From positions 1 through 62,142 of the forward strand of contig JAGCNL010000058.1 of NCBI GenBank assembly GCA_017645945.1: a stretch of DNA of 62,142 nucleotides. Reading direction: 5' to 3'. Under the pieces are notes generated by a model. The model was not told where the DNA came from. It saw nothing but the letters and a program-made list of their open reading frames with translations, and ran no database searches. Position 1 is the first letter of the stretch. Every line of letters begins with the position of its first letter. Positions 51,278 through 60,059 of this stretch are shown in pieces. Origin of the DNA: Salinivirgaceae bacterium (GTDB lineage: Bacteria > Bacteroidota > Bacteroidia > Bacteroidales > SZUA-534). The position numbers and the translations under genes were made by a program.

Positions 51278-52506
51278 CCCCAGAAGATGTAGGCAACAAC
51301 AATTGCCGCAATAATGCTGGCAAGGTCAGCAAGCAGGCCGCAGACCACGGCGTGGCGCGTTTTGGTTATGCTCACGCTGCCGAAATAAACGGCCAGAATG
51401 TAGAACGTGGTGTCGGTTGAGCCTTGGAAGCAGCAAGCAAGGCGGCCGGCAAACGAGTCGGCGCCCATTTGGTTCATCGTCTCAATCATCACACCGCGCG
51501 CACCGGAACCGCTCAACGGCTTCATAAACGCAGTGGGCAGAGCATCAACAAAATCTGTGTTCAGCCCCGTGAGCGCAACCAGCGACCGCAAGCCGTCAAT
51601 CAGAAAATCGAGCGCTCCCGAAGCGCGGAAAACACCCACCCCGACAAGTATCGCTATCAAGTAAGGAATGATTTTCACTGCCACACTGAAACCTTCTTTC
51701 GCGCCCTCGATAAATGCCTCATAAACATTCACTTTCCTTCTGACAGCCAGCACAATAAACGAGATGATTATGCAGAACAGAATAATGTTTGCAATGAGCG
51801 ACGACTGTGCGTTAACGGCTTCACGCGGCAAGCGGACAAAATACCAAATCAGGCCGCTGATGATGAGCGAGAAAACGGCGAAATAGCCGATAAACACCTT
51901 ATTGAAAAGATTGATTTTCTGATAGATGGAAACTGCCAAAATTCCAACCAATGTACTGAAGAATGTGGCTATCAGAATCGGAATGAAAACATCCGAGGGG
52001 TCGGCGGCACCCATCTGCGCACGGTAAACCATAATGCTCACCGGTATCAGTGTCAGTCCTGAAGTGTTGAGTACCAAGAACATAATCATCGAGTTCGATG
52101 CAGTGTCCTTCTTTGGGTTCAGCTCCTGCAACTGACTCATCGCTTTCAGTCCGAGCGGTGTTGCGGCATTGTCGATGCCAAGCATGTTGGCCGCAAGATT
52201 CATCATTATTGAGCCGTTAACTGGATGATTTTTAGGAATTTCAGGAAACAACTTGCTGAAAAAAGGCCCCATTATCCGCGAGAAGATGTTAATCATTCCG
52301 CCCTTCTCGCCTATTCGCATCAGGCCAAGCCAGAGCGTCATAACGCCAGTCAGACCGAGAGAGATTTCGAAGCCTGTTTTGGCCATATCGAACGTGCTGC
52401 CCACCATTGCCGAGAAAATCTCCGTGTCGCCCAAAAATATCAGTTTGATTAGCGCCACCACGAACGCTATCACGAAGAATGCTATCCAGATGTAATTGAG
52501 AGCCAT
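51274..52506 (-). CDS. SpmA-SpmB fused nucleoside-recognition (Gate) membrane protein
   Basis: A 410-residue membrane protein. The first half reads as SpmA (TGFEISLGLTGVMTLWLGLM, NMLGIDNAATPLGLKAM, SNSMIMFLVLNTSGLTLIPV) and the second as SpmB (EAFIEGAKEGFSVAVKIIPYL, LPTAFMKPLSGSGARGVM, GSTDTTFYILAVYFGSV). In sporulating Firmicutes these are separate and act in spore core dehydration. In Bacteroidota the fusion is common and its substrate is not known. It overlaps the protease gene by four bases on the same strand. Confidence 0.88.
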   Translation of the reverse strand: MALNYIWIAFFVIAFVVALIKLIFLGDTEIFSAMVGSTFDMAKTGFEISLGLTGVMTLWLGLMRIGEKGGMINIFSRIMGPFFSKLFPEIPKNHPVNGSIMMNLAANMLGIDNAATPLGLKAMSQLQELNPKKDTASNSMIMFLVLNTSGLTLIPVSIMVYRAQMGAADPSDVFIPILIATFFSTLVGILAVSIYQKINLFNKVFIGYFAVFSLIISGLIWYFVRLPREAVNAQSSLIANIILFCIIISFIVLAVRRKVNVYEAFIEGAKEGFSVAVKIIPYLIAILVGVGVFRASGALDFLIDGLRSLVALTGLNTDFVDALPTAFMKPLSGSGARGVMIETMNQMGADSFAGRLACCFQGSTDTTFYILAVYFGSVSITKTRHAVVCGLLADLASIIAAIVVAYIFWG

Positions 52507-52553
52507 AGATTTGAATTGTGAATTTAGAACTTAGAATTCAGAATATATTGGTA

Positions 52554-53180
52554 TTAGTTTGCATTTTCAGTTTGCGGTTGCGCCAAGATTGCATCGAGTA
52601 TATTTCTCATTTTCTGTCCGTTCCATTGAGCCATTCCACTTTTGCGCATCAGAATGTTGCCTTCGGCATCAATTAAGAAAGTAACTGGCAGAGTGCTTGT
52701 CGAGAGTTGCTCGGGATAGCGCTTAATTGGCAGATAAACAGGTAAATCCAACTTCTTTTTCTTGACAAAATTTGCCACATCAGTGCGCTTTTCGTTAGTT
52801 ACAAAGATGAAATTCACCTTGTCGGCATAGTCGGCGTAAAGGCTGCGGAACTGCCCCATTTCAGCCAGGCAGGGCGAGCACCACGACGCCCAATAGTTCA
52901 GCACGATGGGCTTTCCCACAAAATCAGCCAATGTGCAAGTATCGCCCCCGAGCGTGCGCAAATGCCAATCGAGCGACGACGTGAACAACGGAATCGGCTG
53001 CTTGAGCAACGACGGCTGATAGACAAAGACCGTTGGCCGCAAAACAAGTGCTATGGCTGATTTCCGCGTCTGCGGCACCATTATGAAGATGGCCAGCACC
53101 ACGATTATCACATCAAGTGCCAGACTCAGCTTCGACTTGCGGCTCAAAAGATTTCTAAAATAATTCCTGATGAACTCCAT
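52554..53180 (-). CDS. TlpA-family thioredoxin-like protein, membrane-anchored
   Basis: A 208-residue protein with one N-terminal membrane helix (LALDVIIVVLAIFIMV) and a periplasmic thioredoxin fold carrying the redox motif WCSPC in VLNYWASWCSPCLAEM, plus the cis-Pro loop in TSTLPVTFLID. It resembles TlpA/ResA reductases that feed cytochrome maturation or repair of secreted proteins. The start at 53180 (MEFIRNYF) is preferred over an in-frame Met ten codons upstream because a TACCTTGC promoter-like box (about 53196-53203) lies in between. It faces SpmAB across a 47-base spacer. Confidence 0.85.
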   Translation of the reverse strand: MEFIRNYFRNLLSRKSKLSLALDVIIVVLAIFIMVPQTRKSAIALVLRPTVFVYQPSLLKQPIPLFTSSLDWHLRTLGGDTCTLADFVGKPIVLNYWASWCSPCLAEMGQFRSLYADYADKVNFIFVTNEKRTDVANFVKKKKLDLPVYLPIKRYPEQLSTSTLPVTFLIDAEGNILMRKSGMAQWNGQKMRNILDAILAQPQTENAN

Positions 53181-53262
53181 ACCTATTATAAAAACAGCGC
53201 AAGGTAGCAAATTCGGAGAATTGTTTAATCGGATATTGGCTATGAGCGGTTATTAGTTGACC

Positions 53263-53304
53263 AAAAAAACAACAACGGCCGTCATCACGACGACCGCTGC
53301 CCAT
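53263..53304 (-). terminator. Terminator-like hairpin, copy 1 of two
   Basis: On the minus strand CAGCGGTCGTC, loop GTGAT, GACGGCCGTTG and then a T run. The stem has two mismatches that differ from those in copy 2. It looks like an intrinsic terminator pointing left, 83 bases upstream of the TlpA-like gene. Confidence 0.55.
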
Positions 53305-53373
53305 GAAACTTTTTTTACATTTTCATTCGCCACACAAATATAGCATTTTATTTATTCGTCAAACGCCCCAGCG

Positions 53374-53415
53374 CAAAAAAACAGCAGCGACCGTCTCACG
53401 ACGACCGCTGCCCAA
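53374..53415 (-). terminator. Terminator-like hairpin, copy 2 of two
   Basis: On the minus strand CAGCGGTCGTC, loop GTGA, GACGGTCGCTG and then TGTTTTTTT. About 35 of 42 bases match copy 1, with paired-base changes in the arms. The two units are direct repeats 111 bases apart. The rest of the 453-bp gap (53181-53633) is AT-rich; a plus-strand frame (53430-53560, starting MKNYSFLLTKIHAL) has no family signal. Confidence 0.55.
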
Positions 53416-53633
53416 ACAACTAACCATTATGAAAAACTATTCTTTCTTGCTCACAAAGATACATGCTTTACATCTATCCACCAAAAACACTCGAATAAAA
53501 AAAAGTGACTTCCGTCAATATTTTTTGACTAAATGGCCACAATTCCGACTTTTTGATTGAAAGGGCAGTCAAAATTCAACTTTATTCTTCAATTATCGAA
53601 AATTGACTTACATTTGCGCCAAACACATTCACA

Positions 53634-54305
53634 ATGGATTATAATACAAATCGAGAAAAACTCATACTGCCGGAATATGGCCGTAATGTTCAGGAGATGG
53701 TTAACACAATCAAAAGAGCCAGAGACCGTGAACTGCGTAACACATTGGCCAAGAGCACAGTACAGTTGATGGGCAACATGAATCCGCAACTTCGCGAGTC
53801 GGCTGATTACAAGCACAAACTCTGGGACCATCTGGCCGTGATTGCCAATTTCGACCTTGACATTGACGCGCCTTACCCATTGCCGACAAAAAACGAAGTG
53901 CATCAGAAGCCAGCCAAAATGAAATACAGCAATCCTGACGAAATCAGGTTCAAACACTATGGAAAAATTTTGGAGGATATGGTGCGCAAAGCGACGCAAT
54001 ATCCTGATGGTGAGGAAAAAGACGCACTTATCGCTGTTATTGCCAATCAGATGAAAAAATCGTTCCTTACATGGAACCGCGAAACCATATCTGACGAGGT
54101 GATTTTTTCCGACATTCTTGCCATCTCATGCAACCACCTTAAAATTCCGGAAGGACTGAAACTGACCGACACAAGAGAATTGCTCCGTATGCAGGCTGCT
54201 GTCAACAACGCCACAAACTCAACCATCAGCGCGCCAAAACGGAAGGCAAACAACAAGAAAAACAAGGCTAAGAAAAAAGTTCAGCAACAGCATCAGAAGA
54301 AATGA
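53634..54305 (+). CDS. DUF4290 domain protein
   Basis: A 223-residue protein opening MDYNTNREKLILPEYGRNVQ, the hallmark of DUF4290, a family that is common and single-copy in Bacteroidota but without known function. It continues LWDHLAVIANFDLDIDAPYP and ends in a Lys/Asn/Gln-rich basic tail (KANNKKNKAKKKVQQQ) that may bind nucleic acid. A clean terminator follows. Confidence 0.88.
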   Translation: MDYNTNREKLILPEYGRNVQEMVNTIKRARDRELRNTLAKSTVQLMGNMNPQLRESADYKHKLWDHLAVIANFDLDIDAPYPLPTKNEVHQKPAKMKYSNPDEIRFKHYGKILEDMVRKATQYPDGEEKDALIAVIANQMKKSFLTWNRETISDEVIFSDILAISCNHLKIPEGLKLTDTRELLRMQAAVNNATNSTISAPKRKANNKKNKAKKKVQQQHQKK

Positions 54306-54328
54306 TGCCAAGCAAGCATAACTATCAT

Positions 54329-54360
54329 AAACACAGACTTTTCAAATAGTCTGTGTTTTT
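54329..54360 (+). terminator. Terminator after the DUF4290 gene
   Basis: AAACACAGACT and AGTCTGTGTTT form an 11-base stem with an 8-base loop and a long T run. Confidence 0.9.
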
Positions 54361-54394
54361 TTATGCCCAAATAGAAAATCAAATTGCAGAGTGC

Positions 54395-57307
54395 TTACTC
54401 AAACAACTGCATGAGGTCGTCAACTGTCAGATTGCCAAGCGGATTGCTGCTGGCGAATAATCCAGCAAGACGGCTTTTGCGGTTCTGAAGAGTGATGATT
54501 TTTTCTTCGAGAGTGCCTGCTGTAACAAACTTATACACAAACACATTCTTGGTCTGTCCGATTCGGTGGGCACGGTCAATTGCCTGATTTTCAGCCGACG
54601 GGTTCCACCATGGGTCAAGAATAAAGACATAGTCGGCTGCGGTCAGGTTCAAGCCGACACCACCAGCTTTAAGCGAGATGAGAAAAACTGGCACTTGGCT
54701 ATTGGTCTGGAACGTCTCAATTACCTCCTCGCGGTTGTGGGTTGCGCCAGTCAGTTTTGAATAACCGATTCCCGCGTTTTTCAAATGCTCCTCGAAAATA
54801 TTCAAATACTCAACAAACGAGCTGAAAACAAGCACTTTGTGATTCTCCGACAAGATTGTTTCGAGCACCCTCACAACCTCATCGAACTTTGCCGACGGCT
54901 CGTCGAAACCAACCAATCTCGGGTGGCAGGCAATCTGGCGTAAACGGGTAAGCGATTGCAAAACCAGCGCTGAATTATGATTTAAATTACTGTCAGTCAA
55001 GCTTTGAAGCAATCTGCTACGCACAATCGACTTTTCTGATTCGTAGAGCGTCTGCTGCTCGGGACTCATATCGCAAATGCGTATCTGCTCGGTCTTGGGC
55101 GGCAAATCGCTGGCAACCTGCTCTTTGGTGCGGCGCAGAATAAACGGCTCCACCATCGCCTTCAGTTTTATCACGCGGCTGTTTTCCGGGTCACGCTCAA
55201 TAATCTGCGCAAATTCCTTACGGAAAGCAGTTTGACTACCAAGCAAACCTGGATTTATGAAGTTCATCTGCGCCCACAAATCAGTCAGACTATTCTCAAT
55301 CGGCGTTCCAGTGAGAACAAGCTTATATTTCGCCTTCAGGCTGACGACTGCCGCGTAACTCTTTGATGATGCGTTCTTTATGGCCTGACTCTCATCGAGA
55401 ATGATATAGTAGAACTGATACGACGACAGCAAGTCGCAATCATTGCGGACGAGACCGTAAGTTGTCACCACAACATCGTAACCGTTGAATTGCGAGGCAT
55501 CGCGGGCCCGCCCCTGCCCCACATGCGCCAAAACCCTGAGCGACGGCGTGAACTTGGCCGCCTCAGCGCACCAGTTATGAATCAGCGATAACGGCATAAC
55601 AATCAGACTGACAGGCTTTTTCTGCACTATTTTAGGCTCATCGAAGAGCGACAACTGAACACCCTTTGGAGCTGTTTGAACCTCAACGCTGAAACTGTCG
55701 TTTGACGAATCGAGAAGCAAAGTGAGTGCCTGAAGAGTTTTTCCCAAACCCATATCGTCTGCCAAACAACCACCGAACCCATTGGTTTTCAGCAGTTTCA
55801 TCCAATAGTAACCTGTCAACTGGTAAGGGCGCAGATTGGCATTGAGTCCTGCCGGGAGCGTTGCCTTGGGCAGATTGCTAACATTGAACATATTGCACAA
55901 CCGCTCCACTCCTGCCGCCTCAACACCCGATTCATGCAGCAATCCAAACAGCTGCCGCTTGACCGACAGCACATCACCGGCAACTCGCCCCACTTTGAAT
56001 AACTCATAGTAGCGCACAAACCACTCGGCTGGGAGCACTGCCACTGTGCCGTCAGGTAGTTCATACTCACGGATTACGCCCAAAATGTTGCGTTGCAACT
56101 TCTGGAACGGGATTGTAAACCCTCCAATGGTGACTGTTCCGCGAATATCGAACCAGTCATTGCGTTCTTCGGCCTTGATTGACAATCCGATACCGCCAAT
56201 ATGATAACGTTTTTTCTCTGTCTGCCGCAATTCGAAACCTGCACTGGCGAGTTGTTCGACACGCTCACTCAAGGCTTCAACAAGGCCGTACATTGATTCG
56301 TCGCCAACTGCCGCACTTGCATCCGGCTCCTTGAAATTAATGTTGTCATTAGTCTGAAAACCAAAGCTTTTCAATAGCTCAATGCACTCATCCTCATAAT
56401 CGGCCTGGCGCAACATCTTGACAAAATTCACATCATCGCCGCTGCGCTGCATATCAACAAACGCCAGCGTCTGATTCTCGTGAAAAACCTGATTCGTTCC
56501 ATATTGGAATTTCAGCGTCAAAGTAGCATCGCCCATGATGCTATAACCAAGATTGAGCACCACTTTGGGCAATTCGCGCACCACTTTCACACCAAAACCC
56601 GTTGCCCGGACATGGAACTTGCGGACTGCATTGAGGATAAACTTCTCAAAATAAGCATTTTCCGTTTCCTTGCGGATATGAATGAAGTCGTTTGTCAGAA
56701 ATGGCGCAAACTTTTTGCTGTCGATGTCGAAGAATTGATATAAAACCTTGTTTATTATCACATTACAAGGTTTCTCATCGGTAATCACCAACGCCGTTTT
56801 GCCTTTCAGCTTGTCGTAATGGTCGCCGTGGTCGATGGCGATGCGGTAGCGGATTCCGTTCTCGTTGCGGTCGAACAGGAAAAGCGCATGAACACGGCTG
56901 CCTGCAACCTTAATCTCATCAGCCGCATAAACCTGCGTACAATTGTTGTCTTTCAAGAAGATACGCAGATGCTGGGCCAATGCGAATTTCATCATCTTCT
57001 TCAGACGAATCTCGATGTAAGGCCGTACCTTATTGGCAATGAACTCCTTATCAACATGGCGAAGGAAATCCGATGGCGGCTCTTTCGAAAAAAGCCGCGC
57101 CACATAGGTATCCTCTATCGAGCCGTAAAGACGGATAATCTGCTCATAGTCATCACAATAGCCTGCCGTGTCGCTGATATTTATCGGCGAAGCCTTGTCG
57201 ATGACCGAATAAAGCGCGTTTCCGCCCGACGGCGTGATGATGTAAGGAACCAGCAACACACCGAATTTTCGGTGTTTCTCCACCACTATGATAAGCTCGC
57301 GTTGCAT
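54395..57307 (-). CDS. SNF2-family DEAD/DEAH helicase with an internal QLSLF motif
   Basis: A 970-residue Swi2/Snf2 ATPase. About 480 N-terminal residues have no clear domain. The motor follows: TGYYWMKLLKTNGFGGCLAD, DMGLGKTLQALT (Walker A), DESQAIKN (DESQ in place of DEAH/DEGH), LTGTPIENSLTDLWAQMNFI, then FSSFVEYLNIFEEHL, SLKAGGVGLNLTAADYVFIL and DRAHRIGQTKNV. Bacterial SNF2 proteins often act on stalled RNA polymerase (RapA) or in defence. An insertion between motifs I and Ia (about residue 550) carries QLSLF followed by Asp-Glu-Pro, which fits the sliding-clamp peptide consensus. Its start shares a base with the stop of yciH (TGATG). Confidence 0.88.
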   Translation of the reverse strand: MQRELIIVVEKHRKFGVLLVPYIITPSGGNALYSVIDKASPINISDTAGYCDDYEQIIRLYGSIEDTYVARLFSKEPPSDFLRHVDKEFIANKVRPYIEIRLKKMMKFALAQHLRIFLKDNNCTQVYAADEIKVAGSRVHALFLFDRNENGIRYRIAIDHGDHYDKLKGKTALVITDEKPCNVIINKVLYQFFDIDSKKFAPFLTNDFIHIRKETENAYFEKFILNAVRKFHVRATGFGVKVVRELPKVVLNLGYSIMGDATLTLKFQYGTNQVFHENQTLAFVDMQRSGDDVNFVKMLRQADYEDECIELLKSFGFQTNDNINFKEPDASAAVGDESMYGLVEALSERVEQLASAGFELRQTEKKRYHIGGIGLSIKAEERNDWFDIRGTVTIGGFTIPFQKLQRNILGVIREYELPDGTVAVLPAEWFVRYYELFKVGRVAGDVLSVKRQLFGLLHESGVEAAGVERLCNMFNVSNLPKATLPAGLNANLRPYQLTGYYWMKLLKTNGFGGCLADDMGLGKTLQALTLLLDSSNDSFSVEVQTAPKGVQLSLFDEPKIVQKKPVSLIVMPLSLIHNWCAEAAKFTPSLRVLAHVGQGRARDASQFNGYDVVVTTYGLVRNDCDLLSSYQFYYIILDESQAIKNASSKSYAAVVSLKAKYKLVLTGTPIENSLTDLWAQMNFINPGLLGSQTAFRKEFAQIIERDPENSRVIKLKAMVEPFILRRTKEQVASDLPPKTEQIRICDMSPEQQTLYESEKSIVRSRLLQSLTDSNLNHNSALVLQSLTRLRQIACHPRLVGFDEPSAKFDEVVRVLETILSENHKVLVFSSFVEYLNIFEEHLKNAGIGYSKLTGATHNREEVIETFQTNSQVPVFLISLKAGGVGLNLTAADYVFILDPWWNPSAENQAIDRAHRIGQTKNVFVYKFVTAGTLEEKIITLQNRKSRLAGLFASSNPLGNLTVDDLMQLFE

Positions 57308-57672
57308 CAGTTGCCGCCCGACATTTTCACCTTATAACCAGCAGCAATAAGTAAATCGTAAACTTTCTGCTTGAAATCGCCTTGAATCAGAATCTCGCCA
57401 TCTTTCGACGAACCGCCCACTCCGCACTTGTTTTTCAGCATCTTAGCCAAATCCTTCAAATCGTCATCCGTGCCAACAAAACCTTGTACAAGCGTCACGG
57501 TTTTCCCGGCACGCTGCTTACGGTCGATGCAGACTTTCAGGTTCTGACGCGAAGGTTCAAGTGTCTCGGGGTCAGATTCTTCACCCGTGTCGTAAACAAA
57601 ATCAGGATTGGTTGAATAGACCACATTCAATCGGTCCTTCCAATCGTTGTTAGCGTTATTTTTCTTTCCCAT
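57307..57672 (-). CDS. yciH: SUI1/eIF1-like translation factor YciH
   Basis: A 121-residue SUI1-fold protein: KVCIDRKQRAGKTVTLVQGF, DDLKDLAKMLKNKCGVGGSS and GEILIQGDFKQKVYDLL are the classic SUI1 elements, with the GVGGS loop. YciH-type proteins are homologues of eIF1 and may influence start selection. The first 40 residues are an acidic extension. It precedes the SNF2 gene with a one-base overlap, so the two are co-translated. Confidence 0.93.
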   Translation of the reverse strand: MGKKNNANNDWKDRLNVVYSTNPDFVYDTGEESDPETLEPSRQNLKVCIDRKQRAGKTVTLVQGFVGTDDDLKDLAKMLKNKCGVGGSSKDGEILIQGDFKQKVYDLLIAAGYKVKMSGGN

Positions 57673-57981
57673 TTCAATTTCAAATTAGATTTTTCGGTTC
57701 CCCGAAAGTTGGCGAAGATACACAACAAACACTATTAGCAAGTCATGGTTCGAGATATTTTCATAAAAACACTGAATTTTTCAGCCGACAGGGATGCCAT
57801 CGAGACATCGGCCACAAAATAATCATTGATTATCAGCTTATTGCAATACAAAATCTGTAACTTCGGCACTAAAAAAAATAGAGCCACACTATTTTATATA
57901 AGAAAGGCTTTCTCTTCATTTTTTGATATATTTGCCCTCGGTTTTAGAAAAGTATATTTTTAATTATACAATTTTAATAAT
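57673..57981 (+). other. 309-bp gap between yciH and fba with the fba promoter
   Basis: It is AT-rich near fba, with a -7 box TATATTTG at 57927-57934 and a GAAAGGCTTTC inverted repeat near 57902-57912. The half near yciH shows no gene or hairpin of note. Confidence 0.5.
57927..57934 (+). promoter_or_regulatory. -7 box TATATTTG for fba
   Basis: Exact TAnnTTTG match 48 bases before the ATG of fba. No clear -33 TTTG at 19-21 bases was found upstream. Confidence 0.5.
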
Positions 57982-58980
57982 ATGGTTAATTACAAAGATT
58001 TAGGCTTGGTAAACACCCGTGAGATGTTTGCTAAAGCAGTTAAAGGCGGATACGCTATCCCGGCCTTCAACTTCAACACAATGGAACAGATGCAGGCTAT
58101 CGTAATGGCTGCTGTTGAGACAAAGTCTCCTGTTATCATGCAGGTATCGAAAGGCGCACGCAACTACGCTAACGGCACAATCCTTCGCAACCTTGCAAAA
58201 GGCGCCGTTGAGTATGCTAAAGAACTTGGCTGCCCCAACCCGCAGATTGTTCTTCACCTCGACCACGGCGACAGCTTCGAGCTCTGCAAAGACTGCATCG
58301 ACAATGGTTTCTCGTCAGTTATGATTGACGGTTCTGCTCTTCCGTACGAAGAGAACATCGCCCTGACAAAGAAGGTTGTTGAGTACGCTCACAAATACGA
58401 CGTTACCGTTGAGGCTGAGCTTGGCGTTTTGGCAGGCGTTGAAGACGAAGTTGCTTCTGAAGTTTCGCACTACACAAAACCTGAGGAAGTTATCGACTTC
58501 TCGACTCGCACTGGCTGCGACTCTCTGGCCATCTCAATCGGCACATCGCACGGCGCATACAAGTTCAAACCCGAGCAGTGCACCCGCGACCCCAAAACCG
58601 GCAAGCTGGTTCCGCCCCCGTTGGCATTCGACGTTCTGCACGCTATCGAGGAGAAACTCCCGGGCTTCCCAATCGTTCTGCACGGCTCATCGTCAGTTCC
58701 ACAGGAAGAGGTTGACACTATCAACAAATATGGTGGCCAACTGCCTGACGCTGTTGGTATTCCGGAGGAGCAACTGCGCGAAGCTTCGAAATCGGCTGTT
58801 TGCAAAATCAACATCGATTCAGACTCTCGTCTTGCAATGACCGCAGCTATCCGCAAATATCTTGCAGAGAACCCATCACACTTCGACCCGCGCCAGTATC
58901 TGAAACCGGCTCGCGAGAACATGAAGAAGATGTACATCCACAAGATTGTCAACGTTCTTGGCAGCGACAACAAATTGTAA
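57982..58980 (+). CDS. fba: Fructose-1,6-bisphosphate aldolase, class II
   Basis: A 332-residue zinc-dependent aldolase of glycolysis and gluconeogenesis, cleaving fructose 1,6-bisphosphate to two triose phosphates. It shows YAIPAFNFNTMEQMQAI, the zinc-binding HLDHGDSFELCKD, SVMIDGSALPYEENI, EAELGVLAGVEDEVASE, AISIGTSHGAYKF, VLHGSSSVPQE and KINIDSDSRLAM. The gene is flanked by its own promoter box and a terminator. Confidence 0.96.
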   Translation: MVNYKDLGLVNTREMFAKAVKGGYAIPAFNFNTMEQMQAIVMAAVETKSPVIMQVSKGARNYANGTILRNLAKGAVEYAKELGCPNPQIVLHLDHGDSFELCKDCIDNGFSSVMIDGSALPYEENIALTKKVVEYAHKYDVTVEAELGVLAGVEDEVASEVSHYTKPEEVIDFSTRTGCDSLAISIGTSHGAYKFKPEQCTRDPKTGKLVPPPLAFDVLHAIEEKLPGFPIVLHGSSSVPQEEVDTINKYGGQLPDAVGIPEEQLREASKSAVCKINIDSDSRLAMTAAIRKYLAENPSHFDPRQYLKPARENMKKMYIHKIVNVLGSDNKL

Positions 58981-59000
58981 TCAACATTGATTCAAATAGG

Positions 59001-59029
59001 AAAGGCGGACCACACAGTTCGCCTTTTTT
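59001..59029 (+). terminator. Terminator after fba
   Basis: AAAGGCG and CGCCTTT form a 7-base stem (12-base loop) followed by a T run, about 20 bases after the stop. Confidence 0.85.
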
Positions 59030-59066
59030 ATTAACTTTGCTATACGTAACTTTTAAAATTCTGATT

Positions 59067-59972
59067 ATGAAGAGATTTTTCTTACTGCTGACAGCTGCCA
59101 GCTTTGCAGTTGTCGGCTGTTCGTCGCACAAAGCGGCACCTGAGACCTACAACCAATCGCGCACGCTTGAAGACGGCGGCACGGGTGATTACAAAGCAAT
59201 TATGGTGGCTGAACCGTCGCTGGCCGAGCACACCATCTTCCGCCCTGCCGACCTTTCACCGTTCAACGCAAAGAACCCTCTGCCTGTGCTGGTTTGGGGC
59301 AATGGCGCTTGCGGAAACTCTCCTTGGGAGCATGTGAACTTCCTGAACGAAATTGCATCGCATGGATTTATGGTTGTGGCAATCGGCAACTTCCCTGTTG
59401 ACGACCAGCCATATCACGGTCCAATGTCGAAAACCGAGCAGCAGATTGAAGGCCTTGACTGGGCAATGGCACAAAACGCTGACAAAAACAGCCCTTACTA
59501 TCAGAAACTTGACATGAAGAACATTGCGGCTGCAGGAATGTCGTGCGGCGGTTTGCAAACTCTCAACAATGCAACTGACGAGCGCCTGAAAACCATCATG
59601 ATTTGCAACAGCGGCTCGTTCATCGACCCGAACACTGCCATCCCAGGCATGCCAATGCCGACTAAAGATGACCTTCAGAAAATCAAGGTTCCAGTGCTTT
59701 ATATGCTTGGCGACACAACCGACATTGCATACGTGAACGGCATGGACGACTTCAGCCGCATCAACAACGTGCCAGTGGCTGCCTGCAACCTACCTGTTGG
59801 TCACGGTGGGACATACCGTCAGCCTTACGGCGGTGAGTTTGCCATTGTGGCAACAGCATGGCTCAAATGGCAACTCAAGAACGACGACGAGGCCGCTCTG
59901 ATGTTCAAAGGCGAGAACCCTGGCGTGGCTCAACGCGAAGGCTGGAGAATTGACAAGAAGAATATTGACTGA
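59067..59972 (+). CDS. Alpha/beta-hydrolase lipoprotein (dienelactone-hydrolase/cutinase-like)
   Basis: A 301-residue lipoprotein: MKRFFLLLTAASFAVVGC (Cys at 18). The catalytic Ser lies in the elbow GMSCGGLQTL, an oxyanion region in VLVWGNGACGNSPWE, an acid candidate in LYMLGDTTDIAY, and a His in LPVGHGGTYRQP, giving an alpha/beta-hydrolase triad. The layout is similar to cutinase- or dienelactone-hydrolase-like lipoproteins; the substrate is unknown. The ATG at 59067 follows the fba terminator; an in-frame run upstream belongs to another frame of fba. A bidirectional-looking terminator follows. Confidence 0.85.
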   Translation: MKRFFLLLTAASFAVVGCSSHKAAPETYNQSRTLEDGGTGDYKAIMVAEPSLAEHTIFRPADLSPFNAKNPLPVLVWGNGACGNSPWEHVNFLNEIASHGFMVVAIGNFPVDDQPYHGPMSKTEQQIEGLDWAMAQNADKNSPYYQKLDMKNIAAAGMSCGGLQTLNNATDERLKTIMICNSGSFIDPNTAIPGMPMPTKDDLQKIKVPVLYMLGDTTDIAYVNGMDDFSRINNVPVAACNLPVGHGGTYRQPYGGEFAIVATAWLKWQLKNDDEAALMFKGENPGVAQREGWRIDKKNID

Positions 59973-59991
59973 TAAATTTCACTTGATAAGC

Positions 59992-60032
59992 AATAACAAA
60001 GGCGAGCCCTTCGGGACTCGCCTTTTGTTATT
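59992..60032. terminator. Terminator between the hydrolase gene and ygiQ
   Basis: AATAACAAAGGCGAG and CTCGCCTTTTGTTATT form a long stem with a CCCTTCGGGA cap; A/T runs on both sides allow use by both convergent genes. Confidence 0.9.
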
Positions 60033-60059
60033 TTCAGAAATAGTTGATTTACAATCCCC

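Noticed and set aside
53303..53560. Plus-strand 85-codon frame in the gap before the DUF4290 gene
   Set aside because: It runs through one of the two hairpin repeats and shows no family signal. A shorter leader-peptide reading starting MKNYSF remains possible but unsupported.
58800..59066. N-terminal extension of the alpha/beta-hydrolase into the end of fba
   Set aside because: It would read through the fba terminator in a different frame; the ATG at 59067 gives a clean lipoprotein signal peptide.
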